Source: JBFXAM01 sp050184295
GTDB taxonomy: Bacteria; Planctomycetota; Phycisphaerae; UBA1845; Fen-1342
DNA: 31,383 bases
Direction: 5' to 3'
Assembly (NCBI GenBank): GCA_050184295.1
Contig: JBFXAM010000048.1
Location: 1-31,383 of the forward strand
Part shown: piece by piece, positions 21,685 to 30,299 of the stretch
How the letters are laid out: each line of letters starts with the position of its first letter
Position numbering within the stretch: position 1 is the stretch's first letter
Translations under genes and position numbers: made by a program
The notes under the pieces: generated by a model
Told to the model about the DNA's origin: nothing
Database searches by the model: none
The model's input: the letters and a program-made list of their open reading frames with translations, nothing else

Positions 21685-22491
21685 TTATGCTGTTTTCAAA
21701 GCAGCCAGCAGCCGCTGGCGAAGCTGAGTGGGCAAGTCCCGCTCCACCAGTTCGCGACAGGCGTCCTGGGCCAGATCGAGCGACGCGAACACCGACAGAC
21801 AGCGCTCGCAGATAATCTCGCGATCGAACGGCACACCGCGGTCGAGCGCTTCCTGTTTCGCGTTGAGCAGATCGAGGCAGACCTGCACAGGGTACGCCGG
21901 CGGCGGAGCCTCGTGCGAGTCGCGCGGCAGCGCCCCGTCGACGTCGGCCCGGACGCGGAGTCGGGCGCGGTGCACGCGGCTCTTGACCGTGCCTTCGGGG
22001 AGTCCGAGGATCTCGCCGATCTCGGTGATGCTGAGCTCGACCACGTCCTTGAGGATCAGCGGCACGCGATGGTCATCCGGGAGCGACGCGATGGCGCGCT
22101 CGGCGCGCTCGCGGGCCTCGCGGCGGATATGCACCTGCGCGGGTGCGTCCTGATCGGCCACCAGCGCCGCGATCCGCGACTCGCCGAAGGGCAGCAGCTC
22201 GTCGAGCGACCCGATCTGCTTCGGTTCGCCGGCCCGGAGCCGATGCATGCGCTGGCACGCACGGGTCGCGATGGTGTAGAGCCAGGTCTTGCGGCTGGAG
22301 CGCCCCTCGAATGAATCCCACGCGCGGTACGCCGAGAGAAAAACCTCCTGCACGAGATCCTCCGCGTCGTGCGTGTCGCCGCAGAATCGCAGGCCGAGCG
22401 AGTAGAGTTGTCCGCCGTACTGGTCGACGAGCTCGCGGAGTTCGGCATCGTCCGGTCGCACGTCGTCGGTGGGCGGTTCGCCGTTGATCAT
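21685..22491 (-). CDS. ECF sigma factor with a C-terminal Cys-rich extension
   Basis: A 268-residue sigma-70-family regulator. Region 2 (about 20-85) has YSLGLRFCGDTHDAEDLVQE, FLSAYRAWDSFEGRSS and KTWLYTIATRAC, which bind the core enzyme and the -10 element. Region 4 (about 125-182) has LPDDHRVPLILKDV, then the ITEIGEILGLPEGTVKSRVHRAR helix-turn-helix. After region 4 comes a linker and an extension (about 200-268) with C205, C228-x2-C231 and C245, resembling a degenerate anti-sigma zinc-binding domain. No separate anti-sigma gene is adjacent, so control may be built in. Start ATG 22491 has GGGAG ten bases upstream. It lies 130 bases upstream of the persulfide operon on the same strand, suggesting thiol- or sulfide-responsive control; this is inference. 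Confidence 0.9.
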   Translation of the reverse strand: MINGEPPTDDVRPDDAELRELVDQYGGQLYSLGLRFCGDTHDAEDLVQEVFLSAYRAWDSFEGRSSRKTWLYTIATRACQRMHRLRAGEPKQIGSLDELLPFGESRIAALVADQDAPAQVHIRREARERAERAIASLPDDHRVPLILKDVVELSITEIGEILGLPEGTVKSRVHRARLRVRADVDGALPRDSHEAPPPAYPVQVCLDLLNAKQEALDRGVPFDREIICERCLSVFASLDLAQDACRELVERDLPTQLRQRLLAALKTA

Positions 22492-22682
22492 GTGTTCAGG
22501 CTCCCACGGTGCCCGGTGGTCATCGTAGCGTGATGCGTCGATTCGACCTACTCCCGACGCGCGCGGACCGGGCGCGCAGCAGTCGCGGAGAGAACGAACG
22601 GGCGGGAGCCGTCCGGGCCCGCCCCTTGGCGCGGCAGGTGCGGATCGAGTTGAGTTCGCATGAACACGCGCGGAGCTCCTGC

Positions 22683-22711
22683 TTGACCGGGGTTGCGGGG
22701 GTACGCAAAAT
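22683..22711 (+). promoter_or_regulatory. moeA promoter, leaderless spacing
   Basis: TTGACC (22683-22688) and CAAAAT (22706-22711) are 17 bases apart; the -35 is 5 of 6 and the -10 is 4 of 6. The -10 ends seven bases before the moeA ATG at 22719, so transcription should begin at the start codon. No Shine-Dalgarno is present. Confidence 0.5.
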
Positions 22712-22718
22712 CGTCCGC

Positions 22719-24014
22719 ATGGAAGCCAGTTCACGCCGCGGCGTGCGGGCGGAGGCCGTCTGGAAACTGCTGGCGAATGACGTTCGGCCGCTCGAGCCGG
22801 TTGACGCACCGCTCGACGACGCGCTGGGCCGAACGCTCGCCGCAGACGCATCCGCGGTCTACGACTACCCCCCGTACACGCGCTCGATCATGGACGGCTT
22901 CGCGGTGCGCTGCGCGGACTTTTCGGGCGGCGCGGCCCGGCTGAGGCTGCGCGAGCTGGTGCGCGCCGGCGACAGCGCGATGCACGCGGTCGGCCCCGGC
23001 GAGTGCAGCCGGATCAACACCGGCGGCGCGATTCCGACCGGCGCGGATGCGGTCGTGATGGTGGAGCAAGCACGCTTCGTCGCGCGCGGCGGCGCGGAGC
23101 GGACGACGGGCGCCGGCAACAACGCGGCGGGTAGCGCGGCAGCGGGCGCGGGGTGGGTTGAGCTGGCGGACACGCCCGTCGCGGACCAGCACATCGAGAA
23201 GGTCGGTTCGATCATGAACCGCGGCGACGTCGTGTTGCGGCGCGGCGAGCGTGTCACCGCCGGCGCGGCCGCGGCGCTCGCATCCGCGGGCGTCGCATCC
23301 GTGCGCGTCGTGCGCACGCCGCGCGTCGCGCTGCTGACAACCGGCGACGAGTTGGTGTCGGCGGGCGGACGGCTCGAAGCTGGGCAGGTCTTCGACAGCA
23401 ACCGGATCGCACTCCGCGAGCTGCTCGCGCGAAGCGGCGTCGCGCCGACGATGCCGGAGTCATGCGGCGACGATGCCGAGCGGCTGCGCGAGGTTCTGCG
23501 TCGCGGCTGCGAACATGATGTGCTGGTGGTCGTTGGCGGAATGTCGAAGGGGACGCACGACCTCGTGCCCGGCGTGCTGGAATCGCTCGGCGTTCTATGG
23601 ATGGTCGAGAGCCTTGATTTGAAGCCGGGCAAGCCGACACGAATCGGGCGTTCGCGCGCTGGCGGTTGGGTGGTCGGCCTGCCGGGCAACCCGGTGAGCT
23701 GCGCGGTTTGCTTCCTGCTCTTCGTGCGACCGATCGTGGAGGGGCTGGGCGGCGCCACCGTCGCGGCGCCGAGGACGCTGTCGGGGCGCAGCGACGTCGA
23801 GCTGCCGAAGAACGGGGCGCGGCCGATGTTCCAACCGGCGTGTTGGGCGATCGAGTCGGATGGCGTGCCGCACGTCTCGCCGACGCCGTGGCGCGGGTCG
23901 GGCGATCCGTTCGGATTGGCGCGGGCGAACGGACTGCTGCTGCGTGACGCACACGCGGCGGCGGCGGGGGTCGGCGAGCTGGTGCGGTTCGTTCCGATCG
24001 AGTTGCCGCGATGA
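22719..24014 (+). CDS. moeA: Molybdopterin molybdotransferase MoeA
   Basis: A 431-residue MoeA that inserts molybdate into adenylylated molybdopterin to complete the molybdenum cofactor. Motifs are PPYTRSIMDGFAV (D59 region), INTGGAIPTGADAVVMVE, QHIEKVGSIMNRGDVVLR, LLTTGDELV, FDSNRIAL, VVVGGMSKGTHDLVPGVL, LKPGKPTRIG and LPGNPVSCAVCFLLFVRP. The C-terminal domain IV is present. A short Ala/Gly insertion (about residues 130-145) follows VEQARFVA. The ATG at 22719 is where the MoeA fold begins; a longer frame upstream adds Arg-rich sequence with no family match. No other molybdenum-cofactor gene is in the window. It is divergent from the ECF sigma gene over 227 bases and is followed by lnt after 165 bases. 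Confidence 0.95.
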   Translation: MEASSRRGVRAEAVWKLLANDVRPLEPVDAPLDDALGRTLAADASAVYDYPPYTRSIMDGFAVRCADFSGGAARLRLRELVRAGDSAMHAVGPGECSRINTGGAIPTGADAVVMVEQARFVARGGAERTTGAGNNAAGSAAAGAGWVELADTPVADQHIEKVGSIMNRGDVVLRRGERVTAGAAAALASAGVASVRVVRTPRVALLTTGDELVSAGGRLEAGQVFDSNRIALRELLARSGVAPTMPESCGDDAERLREVLRRGCEHDVLVVVGGMSKGTHDLVPGVLESLGVLWMVESLDLKPGKPTRIGRSRAGGWVVGLPGNPVSCAVCFLLFVRPIVEGLGGATVAAPRTLSGRSDVELPKNGARPMFQPACWAIESDGVPHVSPTPWRGSGDPFGLARANGLLLRDAHAAAAGVGELVRFVPIELPR

Positions 24015-24179
24015 GCCGGGCGATCGCGGCGCGGACGCGATGACGCTCCCGAAGTACACTCTGCACGCCGGACACGCGACCGCGGGTGTTCGCATCCGCG
24101 GCCGGCGATCCGCGCGCACGCCGAGACGCGCCCGCGCTCGGGCGCGACCCGTGCCGCGGGCGGGAGGCCACCAAGCCGC

Positions 24180-26108
24180 ATGAATCGCGTAAAGACCGAA
24201 TCGCCACCGACGGTGCGGCGCGCGTCAGCCCCCGGCGGCCCGCCGGGGGGAGCCGCGGCGCCGCGTCCGCTGCGCGTGGACCTGGGCGTGGCGGCGGGGC
24301 TTTGTGCGCTGACGGTCTTGCTGTTCTCGCTGATCTTTCCGCCGATCGAGTGGTGGTACCTGGGCTTTGTGTGCTTGGCGCCGTGGGTGGTTTCGGTGTG
24401 CCGGGCATCGCGGGCGTGGGTGGTCTACTGGCTGAGCCTGCTGGGCGGCACGGTCTTCTTCGCGGTGAACTGCTACTGGCTCCAGCCCGTAACGGGCCTG
24501 GGGGCGACGGCGCTCGCCGCGTATCTGGCGGCGTACTGGCCGATCACGGCCTGGGCGGTGCGGACGGCACGGCGGCATCACATCGCGGTCGTGTGGTCGC
24601 TGCCGGTTGCGATCGTCGCTTGCGAATTCCTGCGCGGCTGGGTGATGAGCGGGTTTCCGTGGTTCTTTCTGGGACACGCGTTCTATCGCCAACTGCCGCT
24701 GATCCAGATCGCCGACGTCGCGGGGGTGTACGGCGTGACGTTCGTCGCGGCGATGGTGAACGGTTGCGTCGCGGAGGCGTGGCTGCGCTATCGCGGACGG
24801 GCCGGGTCGTGCGGCCTGCGGCAGTTCTACTCGGGTGTCGGCGCGACGGCGCTCGTGGTCGCGGGCGCGCTCACGTATGGGGCGTATTCACTGGGGCAAG
24901 CGCGGCCGGAGGCGGGACCGCGCGTCGCGGTCATCCAGGAGGACTTCCCGCTGGTGAGCAAGCCGCCTTACGGCGAACTTCCGGAGGTTGTGTTTGCGCG
25001 ATACATGGCGCTGGCGGGGCGCGCGGCGCAGGAGAAGCCCGACCTGCTGGTGTTTCCGGAGACGGTCTGGAACGCGACGCAGAACATTGGATTTCTGGAG
25101 GTTGAAGGACAGGCGGACGAGTCGGTGTCGGCGCACACCTGGGCGTTTGGGAAGCGCTGTCACGCGGCGACGGCGGCGCTGGCGCGCGGCGACTATCACG
25201 AGGTGAACGAACTGCTGGCGACCTGGGAGCGGCTGCTGCAACAGGCGGCGCGAGCGCGACCGGAGCGGCGCTATCCCACGCAGCTGCCGCGGTTGCCCGA
25301 GTCGGGTCCGCCGGTGACGGTGGTGGTGGGCGCGGTGTCGCTCGACATTTTTCCGCAGAACACGTATCCGAAGAGCAAGCGCTATAACTCGGCGCTCGTG
25401 TACGACCCGAGCGGGGAGCAGCGGCGCACCCGCTACGACAAGGTGCACCTGGTGCCGTTCGGCGAGTACGTGCCGTTCCGCTATGGGCGGTTTCAGTGGC
25501 TGTATCGCTGGCTGAACCGGCTCAGCCCGTTCAGCGAAGGCGGCACGTATGAGTACTCGCTCACCCCGGGCAGCGAGTTCCGGGTGTTCGAGCTGCCGGT
25601 CGGCGGGCGCGTGTATCGCTTCGGAACGCCGATCTGCTACGAGGATGTGATGGCCTACGTGAGCCGGCGCTTCGCGTGGGACGAGCGCGGCGAGCCGCGC
25701 GTTGATTTTCTCGTGAACATCAGCAATGACGGGTGGTTCCTGCACAGCAGCGAACTGCCCCAGCACCTGGCGATCTGCGCGTTCCGGGCGATCGAGAACC
25801 GCGTCGGCGTGGCCCGCGCGGTGAACACCGGGATCAGCGGGTTCATCGATCCGAACGGGCGGATTTACTCGGTGGTCGAGCGCGACGGGCGCGCCTGGGG
25901 CGGCGGCGTCATCGGCTATCGCGTCGACCACGTCTATCTCGATGACCGCCGCAGCAGCTATGGTCGCCTGGGTGACTGGTTTGCGATACTCTGCCTCATG
26001 CTCACCGGCGTATTGTGGTTCGACGCGGTCGGGACCCGGTGGATTCTCGCCACGTGGCGGCACATGACACGTCCGGCAACCTCACAAACCGCAGAAGGAG
26101 ACGCTTGA
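24180..26108 (+). CDS. lnt: Apolipoprotein N-acyltransferase
   Basis: A 642-residue Lnt, the inner-membrane enzyme that adds the third acyl chain to lipoproteins. The N-terminal half holds about six helices (from residue 33), then helices with FLRGWVMSGFPWFFLGHA. The nitrilase-fold domain begins near RVAVIQEDFP (248). The catalytic triad is visible: E294 in VFPETVWN, K421 in YDKVHLVPFGEY and C486 in TPICYEDVM. A final helix (about 604-625) anchors the C-terminus. E. coli Lnt is about 510 residues. The excess is partly an insertion of about 75 residues (301-376) rich in Ala/Glu/Arg between the catalytic Glu and Lys, and partly a Pro/Gly/Ala N-terminal extension. GGGAGG precedes the ATG at slightly long spacing. 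The stop overlaps the next start by one base. Confidence 0.95.
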   Translation: MNRVKTESPPTVRRASAPGGPPGGAAAPRPLRVDLGVAAGLCALTVLLFSLIFPPIEWWYLGFVCLAPWVVSVCRASRAWVVYWLSLLGGTVFFAVNCYWLQPVTGLGATALAAYLAAYWPITAWAVRTARRHHIAVVWSLPVAIVACEFLRGWVMSGFPWFFLGHAFYRQLPLIQIADVAGVYGVTFVAAMVNGCVAEAWLRYRGRAGSCGLRQFYSGVGATALVVAGALTYGAYSLGQARPEAGPRVAVIQEDFPLVSKPPYGELPEVVFARYMALAGRAAQEKPDLLVFPETVWNATQNIGFLEVEGQADESVSAHTWAFGKRCHAATAALARGDYHEVNELLATWERLLQQAARARPERRYPTQLPRLPESGPPVTVVVGAVSLDIFPQNTYPKSKRYNSALVYDPSGEQRRTRYDKVHLVPFGEYVPFRYGRFQWLYRWLNRLSPFSEGGTYEYSLTPGSEFRVFELPVGGRVYRFGTPICYEDVMAYVSRRFAWDERGEPRVDFLVNISNDGWFLHSSELPQHLAICAFRAIENRVGVARAVNTGISGFIDPNGRIYSVVERDGRAWGGGVIGYRVDHVYLDDRRSSYGRLGDWFAILCLMLTGVLWFDAVGTRWILATWRHMTRPATSQTAEGDA

Positions 26109-27160
26109 TGCTCAGCGGCAGGGACGCCGGCATGCACGCGGGGGCGCGCGCCGCGCTCACCATGATCGTGATCGCGGAAGCGCTGCTCGCCGGTTGCCAG
26201 TCAGCGGCGCCGCGCGCGGCAGCCTCCGATCCGACCGCCGCGCCCGCGGCCGCGGCCAGCCGCATGAGCAAGGAGGACGCCAGCCGCCGCGCGCTGGATC
26301 TGCTCCTGCGGGCGGCGGACGGCGATGTCGACGTCTTGCGGTGCAATGCGATCGAGGCCCTGGTGAAGGTCGCGCCTGACCGGGCCGTCCCGGCGATCCG
26401 GACGGCGCTGAAGTCGGATGTGGCGATGGTGCGCTTCGCGGGCTGTGCGGCGGCGGGCGAAATCCGCGACCGCGAAAGCCTCGACCTGGTGCTGCGCGCG
26501 CTGCGCGACAGCGACGAACGCGTGCGGCTGGCGGCGGCGTACGCGGCGTATCGGTTGGGTGAGGCAAGCGCCGCGCAGACGTTGATCGACGCCCTTTCAG
26601 GCTCGGCGGACGAGAACCTGCGGAGCGATGCGGCGTACTTCATCGGCAAGCTGGGGGAGCCGCGAGCGATCAAGCGGCTGAAGAGTTTCGCCGGCGACAA
26701 ATCGAAGAAGGTCGTGATCCACGTGTACATGGCGATGGCGATGCTCGGCGACGAGGACGCCGTGGCGCGGCTGGTGGAGTATGCACAAGGCGATCTGGTC
26801 GCGCGCATGCTGGCTCTCCAGGGGCTGGTCGAGACAACGAGCGAGCGGGCCCGCGAGGCGCTGCTTTATCGCGTGAGTCCGGTCGAGGAGTACATTCAGG
26901 CGCGCCTGCTCGCGGCACGCGGGCTCGGCAAGCTGCGCTCCGGCGTCGGCTACCAACTCGCCACCCAACAGCTCTCCTACAACGGAAAAGACGAGACCGA
27001 GACCTACGGCGTGCGGTCGCTCGCCGCGTTGGCGCTCGGCGCGATCGGCGACGCGCGAGCGATTCCGCTGCTGGTGCGGGCCGCCGAGACCGAAGATGAT
27101 GCACGGACCCAGATCGCGATCTGCTATGCGATCTGCCAGGTCGTTCCGCCGCCGAAATAG
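26108..27160 (+). CDS. HEAT-repeat lipoprotein
   Basis: A 350-residue predicted lipoprotein. The signal peptide carries TMIVIAEALLAGC, with C30 as the lipidated cysteine, then an Ala/Pro linker. From about residue 60 onward the protein is a run of HEAT-like helical repeats of about 30 residues, such as VRFAGCAAAGEIRDRESLDLV, VRLAAAYAAYRLGEASAAQTL and AYFIGKLGEPRAIKRLKSFA. It ends with QIAICYAICQVVPPPK. HEAT arrays bind other proteins, and a scaffold role at the membrane is likely but the partner is unknown. AGAAGGAG (26093-26100) is seven bases from the ATG, and TGATG couples it to lnt, the enzyme that would acylate it. A start inside the lnt frame further upstream is not needed. Confidence 0.85.
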   Translation: MLSGRDAGMHAGARAALTMIVIAEALLAGCQSAAPRAAASDPTAAPAAAASRMSKEDASRRALDLLLRAADGDVDVLRCNAIEALVKVAPDRAVPAIRTALKSDVAMVRFAGCAAAGEIRDRESLDLVLRALRDSDERVRLAAAYAAYRLGEASAAQTLIDALSGSADENLRSDAAYFIGKLGEPRAIKRLKSFAGDKSKKVVIHVYMAMAMLGDEDAVARLVEYAQGDLVARMLALQGLVETTSERAREALLYRVSPVEEYIQARLLAARGLGKLRSGVGYQLATQQLSYNGKDETETYGVRSLAALALGAIGDARAIPLLVRAAETEDDARTQIAICYAICQVVPPPK

Positions 27161-27280
27161 CGGACGCGCCGCTCCAGGGCGGTGCGCGGCGCGCGCACCC
27201 GCGCGCGGGTTCCGGCCCCGCGGGTGCGCGGGCAGGCGACGCGGGCCGCGGCGCGGCCGTGATGATCGGACGCGTCATGT

Positions 27281-28372
27281 GTGCGCGGACTGTCGATTGC
27301 GTGCGGCGCACATCGATTGAAGACTGTCCGTACCGCTGGATTCCTGGAGGGGTGGACCCTGCGCACGACAGCGTTTGTCACACCGAGCAGCGAACGGTCG
27401 GATTCGCTCGCGATACTGGACGTGGCGCCGCGCCGCCGATCGGCCACACCCGGCTGGGTGTGGACGGTGCGCGCCGTGCTGTTCACGCTGTTATTTGCCG
27501 CGGCGGTGTTCGGCGGCCCGGTTGTGCGCGTGGCGGCGATCGCGGCGGGCGTGTTCGCGCTCTGGGGCGATCGGGACGGCTGTGCGCGGCACGCGCTGCG
27601 CATCGCGGGCTTCGGGCTGGCGGTTGGTCTGGCGCCGCGCGCCGCGGGGCCGGCGACAAACCTCCTGGCCCATTTCTTCGGTCTGACACCGGCCCACGCG
27701 CAGCTCGGCGGCGTCGTGGGCACCGGCGCGGCGATCCTGCTCGCGATCGCGATTCTCTCAAGCGTCGTGAACCGGCTGATCCGCTTGAACGCGACCATGG
27801 TCGCCGCGAATCGGGTGACCGGAGCGCTCTTTGGCGTCGGCGAGGGCGCGCTGCTGGTCGCGACGGTGTGCTGGTTTGCGCACACGTTCGAGCAGCCGCT
27901 CGCGGCGATGGCGTCGCGGATCGACGCCGAGTCGTTCCCAGTGCAGAAAGCGCTCGTGTCGACGCTCGATCGTGTACGGTGCGAGACCGCCCGCGACCCG
28001 CTCGGGCCGTGGCTGCTGTCGCTCAATCCGTTGGCACGGATTCGGGCGGTGGACGACGCGCGGAACGTGGCGACGGTGGCGGCGGACCCGCAGGCCGCGC
28101 AGCTGCTCGCGGATGACCCGCGGATGGCGGCGTTCTTCGAGTTGCCGGTCGTACGCCGACACGTCGAGGCGTTCCGGCATGACGACTCCATCCGTGAAGC
28201 GGCCAAGCGCAAGGACATGATGGCGATCATGGCGAGCCCGCAATTCACCGCACTTCTGACCGACGCCGAGCTGCGCGCCGCGCTGTGCGACCGCTGGCCG
28301 GAGCTGTCGGCCGCGTTCGCGGCGGCAAACGCGGAGCGCGGGCCGGCCGGCCGATCGCCCGACGGGCAATAG
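27281..28372 (+). CDS. CvpA-like membrane protein with a C-terminal soluble domain
   Basis: A protein of up to 363 residues whose N-terminal half resembles CvpA (colicin V production) proteins: about four helices, including VWTVRAVLFTLLFAAAVFGG, then RLIRLNATMVAANRVTGALFGVGEGALLVATV, where the NR..GALFG..EG pattern is the CvpA hallmark. The C-terminal half (about 205-350) is soluble and helical, with LLADDPRMAAFFELPVV and MMAIMASPQFTALL segments. The start is uncertain: the frame opens with GTG 27281, but the only good Shine-Dalgarno, GGAGGGG (27346-27352), is placed for an in-frame CTG at 27359, just ahead of the first helix. CvpA's molecular role is unclear; it affects envelope processes. 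It follows the HEAT lipoprotein gene by 120 bases. Confidence 0.75.
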   Translation: MRGLSIACGAHRLKTVRTAGFLEGWTLRTTAFVTPSSERSDSLAILDVAPRRRSATPGWVWTVRAVLFTLLFAAAVFGGPVVRVAAIAAGVFALWGDRDGCARHALRIAGFGLAVGLAPRAAGPATNLLAHFFGLTPAHAQLGGVVGTGAAILLAIAILSSVVNRLIRLNATMVAANRVTGALFGVGEGALLVATVCWFAHTFEQPLAAMASRIDAESFPVQKALVSTLDRVRCETARDPLGPWLLSLNPLARIRAVDDARNVATVAADPQAAQLLADDPRMAAFFELPVVRRHVEAFRHDDSIREAAKRKDMMAIMASPQFTALLTDAELRAALCDRWPELSAAFAAANAERGPAGRSPDGQ

Positions 28373-28483
28373 CCGCCTGGGTGTCGTTCGGGCATGGGTC
28401 GCGATTCCCTGGCGGACCGGGAGTCCGACCGGTCGAAGCGCTGCGCGGCGGGGGTTCGGCCGTCCGTTCGTCTGCTGCGCGGT

Positions 28484-30259
28484 TCAGTCCGCGCGTTTCC
28501 AGTCGATGACTTTCATCTCGACTTTGCGCTGCCCTTGCCACTCATTGACGATCGGCTCGAACGCGAGCCGCAGGCGGCGGTATTCGGCGAGTTCCTGGGC
28601 GTGCTCGCCGCGCTGAAACGCGACCGCCTTGCGCGACACGCCGTTCTGCCGAACGGTAAATTGCAGCGTCGTTGCGTTCTTTCCGACGACGCGCGGCGGC
28701 TCGACCAGTTCGACGGGCGTGGTGGCGAGCTTGGGGCGCTGGTTCCCCATGCCGAATGGCGCCATGCGGAGAATGGGATCGACGGCGTCGATGGTCAGGG
28801 CGCGCAGGTCAACCTCGTCGTCGAGATAGAGCCGCGGGCGCAGGTCGGCGGGCGTGAGGCGCTGCGCGGCCTCGGCCAGAAACGCGTGCGTGAAGGCTTC
28901 GACCTGATCGCTGCGGACCTTCACGCCGGCGGCCATCGCGTGACCGCCGAAGCTCAGCAGGTGGCGCTCGCAGGCCCCGAGCGCCTCGTGAAGCGGGAAG
29001 TGGCGGACGCTGCGCGCGGAGCCCTGCCCGACCCCATTCTCGAGCGCGATCAGCACGGTCGGTCGATGGAAACGCTCCACCAGCCGGGCGGCGGCAATGC
29101 CGATCACACCCACGTGCCACTGCGCGCCCGCGAGCACAATGGCGCGGCAACTGTCGCGATGAAAGCCCTGGTCGAGGGCCATTTGCTCGGCTTCGGCGAC
29201 CACCTGGCGCTCGACCTGCTGGCGCTGGCGGTTGAAGGCGTCGAGCTGTCGCGCGATGGCGGCGGCCCGGTTGGCGTCGGCCGTCGTGAACAGCTCGACG
29301 GCCTGGCGCGCATGGCCCATGCGGCCGACCGCGTTGAGGCGCGGCGCGATCTTGAAGCCGACATCGTAGTCGTCGAAGGCGCGCTGGTCGGCGAGACCGG
29401 AGACCGCGAGCACGGCGCGCAATCCGGCGTTGGTCGCGTGTCGCAGGTGCCGCAAACCGTAGGTGGCGATGACGCGGTTCTCGCCAGTGAGCGGCACGAC
29501 GTCGGCGACGAGGCCGAGCGCGGCGAACGCGGTCGCTTCGAGCAGGAAATCGCGATAGGTCGCCGGCACGCGCGCGTTGCCGCAAACTTCCTGCGCGAAC
29601 GCCCACGCGACCTTGAGCGCGACGCCGGAGCCGCTCAGGTCGCGGTTGGGGCAGCAGGCGCCCGTCGCGTAAGGATGCACGAGCACGTCCGCGTCGGGTA
29701 GCGCGCCGTGCGGCTCGTGGTGGTCGGTGACGATCAGTTCCAGCCCCAGTTCGCGCGCCCGCGCCGCGGCCGCCGCCGCCGTGATGCCGCAGTCGACCGT
29801 GATAACGGTCTGGCCGCCGTCGGCGGCGATTTTCTCGAGCGCGTCGGCGCTCAGGCCGTAGCCCTCGTCGATGCGGCTGGGGATGTAGTAGTCGACGCTC
29901 GCGCCCGCGAGGCGCAGCGCGTGCCAGAGAATCGCCGTCGCCGTCACGCCGTCGACGTCGTAGTCGCCGTAGATGGTGATCCGGCGGCGATCGCGGACGG
30001 CGGCGGCGAGGACGCGGCCGGCATCCGCGGCGCCGGGCAGCCGATCGGGCGGGAGCAGCGCGGCAAAATCGGGCGCGAGAAACTCGCGCACGCGCGGCGC
30101 CGAGTCGATTCCGCGATTCAGCAGAAGTTGCGCCAGAACGTCGGGCAACCCCGCGTCGCGCGCCAGGCGCTCGCGCTGCGGGTGCGGCGGCGAAATGATC
30201 CAGTCGCGCTCGATTCGCGGCTCCTTTTCCGGCCGCGCTCCGCGGCACGTTGAAAGCAC
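28484..30259 (-). CDS. recJ: Single-stranded-DNA exonuclease RecJ
   Basis: A 5'-3' single-strand exonuclease of the DHH family used in recombination, mismatch and base-excision repair; 591 residues from the chosen start. Motif I is YGDYDVDGVTATAIL (D99, D101, D103), motif II VDCG (D156), motif III TDHHEP (179-182), followed by the DHHA1 region with RLNAVGRMG and SFGGHAMAAG. The OB-like C-terminal domain follows to KVIDWKRAD. Start choice is weak. In-frame GTGs lie at 30259, 30271 and 30280; the only strong Shine-Dalgarno, AAGGAG, lies about 35 bases inside the frame and is followed at six bases by an ATC. GTG 30259 is taken as nearest. It sits 40 bases after mtnP on the same strand, a likely operon, and is convergent with the CvpA-like gene. 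Confidence 0.93.
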   Translation of the reverse strand: MLSTCRGARPEKEPRIERDWIISPPHPQRERLARDAGLPDVLAQLLLNRGIDSAPRVREFLAPDFAALLPPDRLPGAADAGRVLAAAVRDRRRITIYGDYDVDGVTATAILWHALRLAGASVDYYIPSRIDEGYGLSADALEKIAADGGQTVITVDCGITAAAAAARARELGLELIVTDHHEPHGALPDADVLVHPYATGACCPNRDLSGSGVALKVAWAFAQEVCGNARVPATYRDFLLEATAFAALGLVADVVPLTGENRVIATYGLRHLRHATNAGLRAVLAVSGLADQRAFDDYDVGFKIAPRLNAVGRMGHARQAVELFTTADANRAAAIARQLDAFNRQRQQVERQVVAEAEQMALDQGFHRDSCRAIVLAGAQWHVGVIGIAAARLVERFHRPTVLIALENGVGQGSARSVRHFPLHEALGACERHLLSFGGHAMAAGVKVRSDQVEAFTHAFLAEAAQRLTPADLRPRLYLDDEVDLRALTIDAVDPILRMAPFGMGNQRPKLATTPVELVEPPRVVGKNATTLQFTVRQNGVSRKAVAFQRGEHAQELAEYRRLRLAFEPIVNEWQGQRKVEMKVIDWKRAD

Positions 30260-30299
30260 CGGTCCGCACACCGATCCCACGATCGCTCTGCAGCGCCGT

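Noticed and set aside
28415..28434. A terminator between the convergent CvpA-like and recJ genes
   Set aside because: Only a 6-bp stem with no T tract on either strand.
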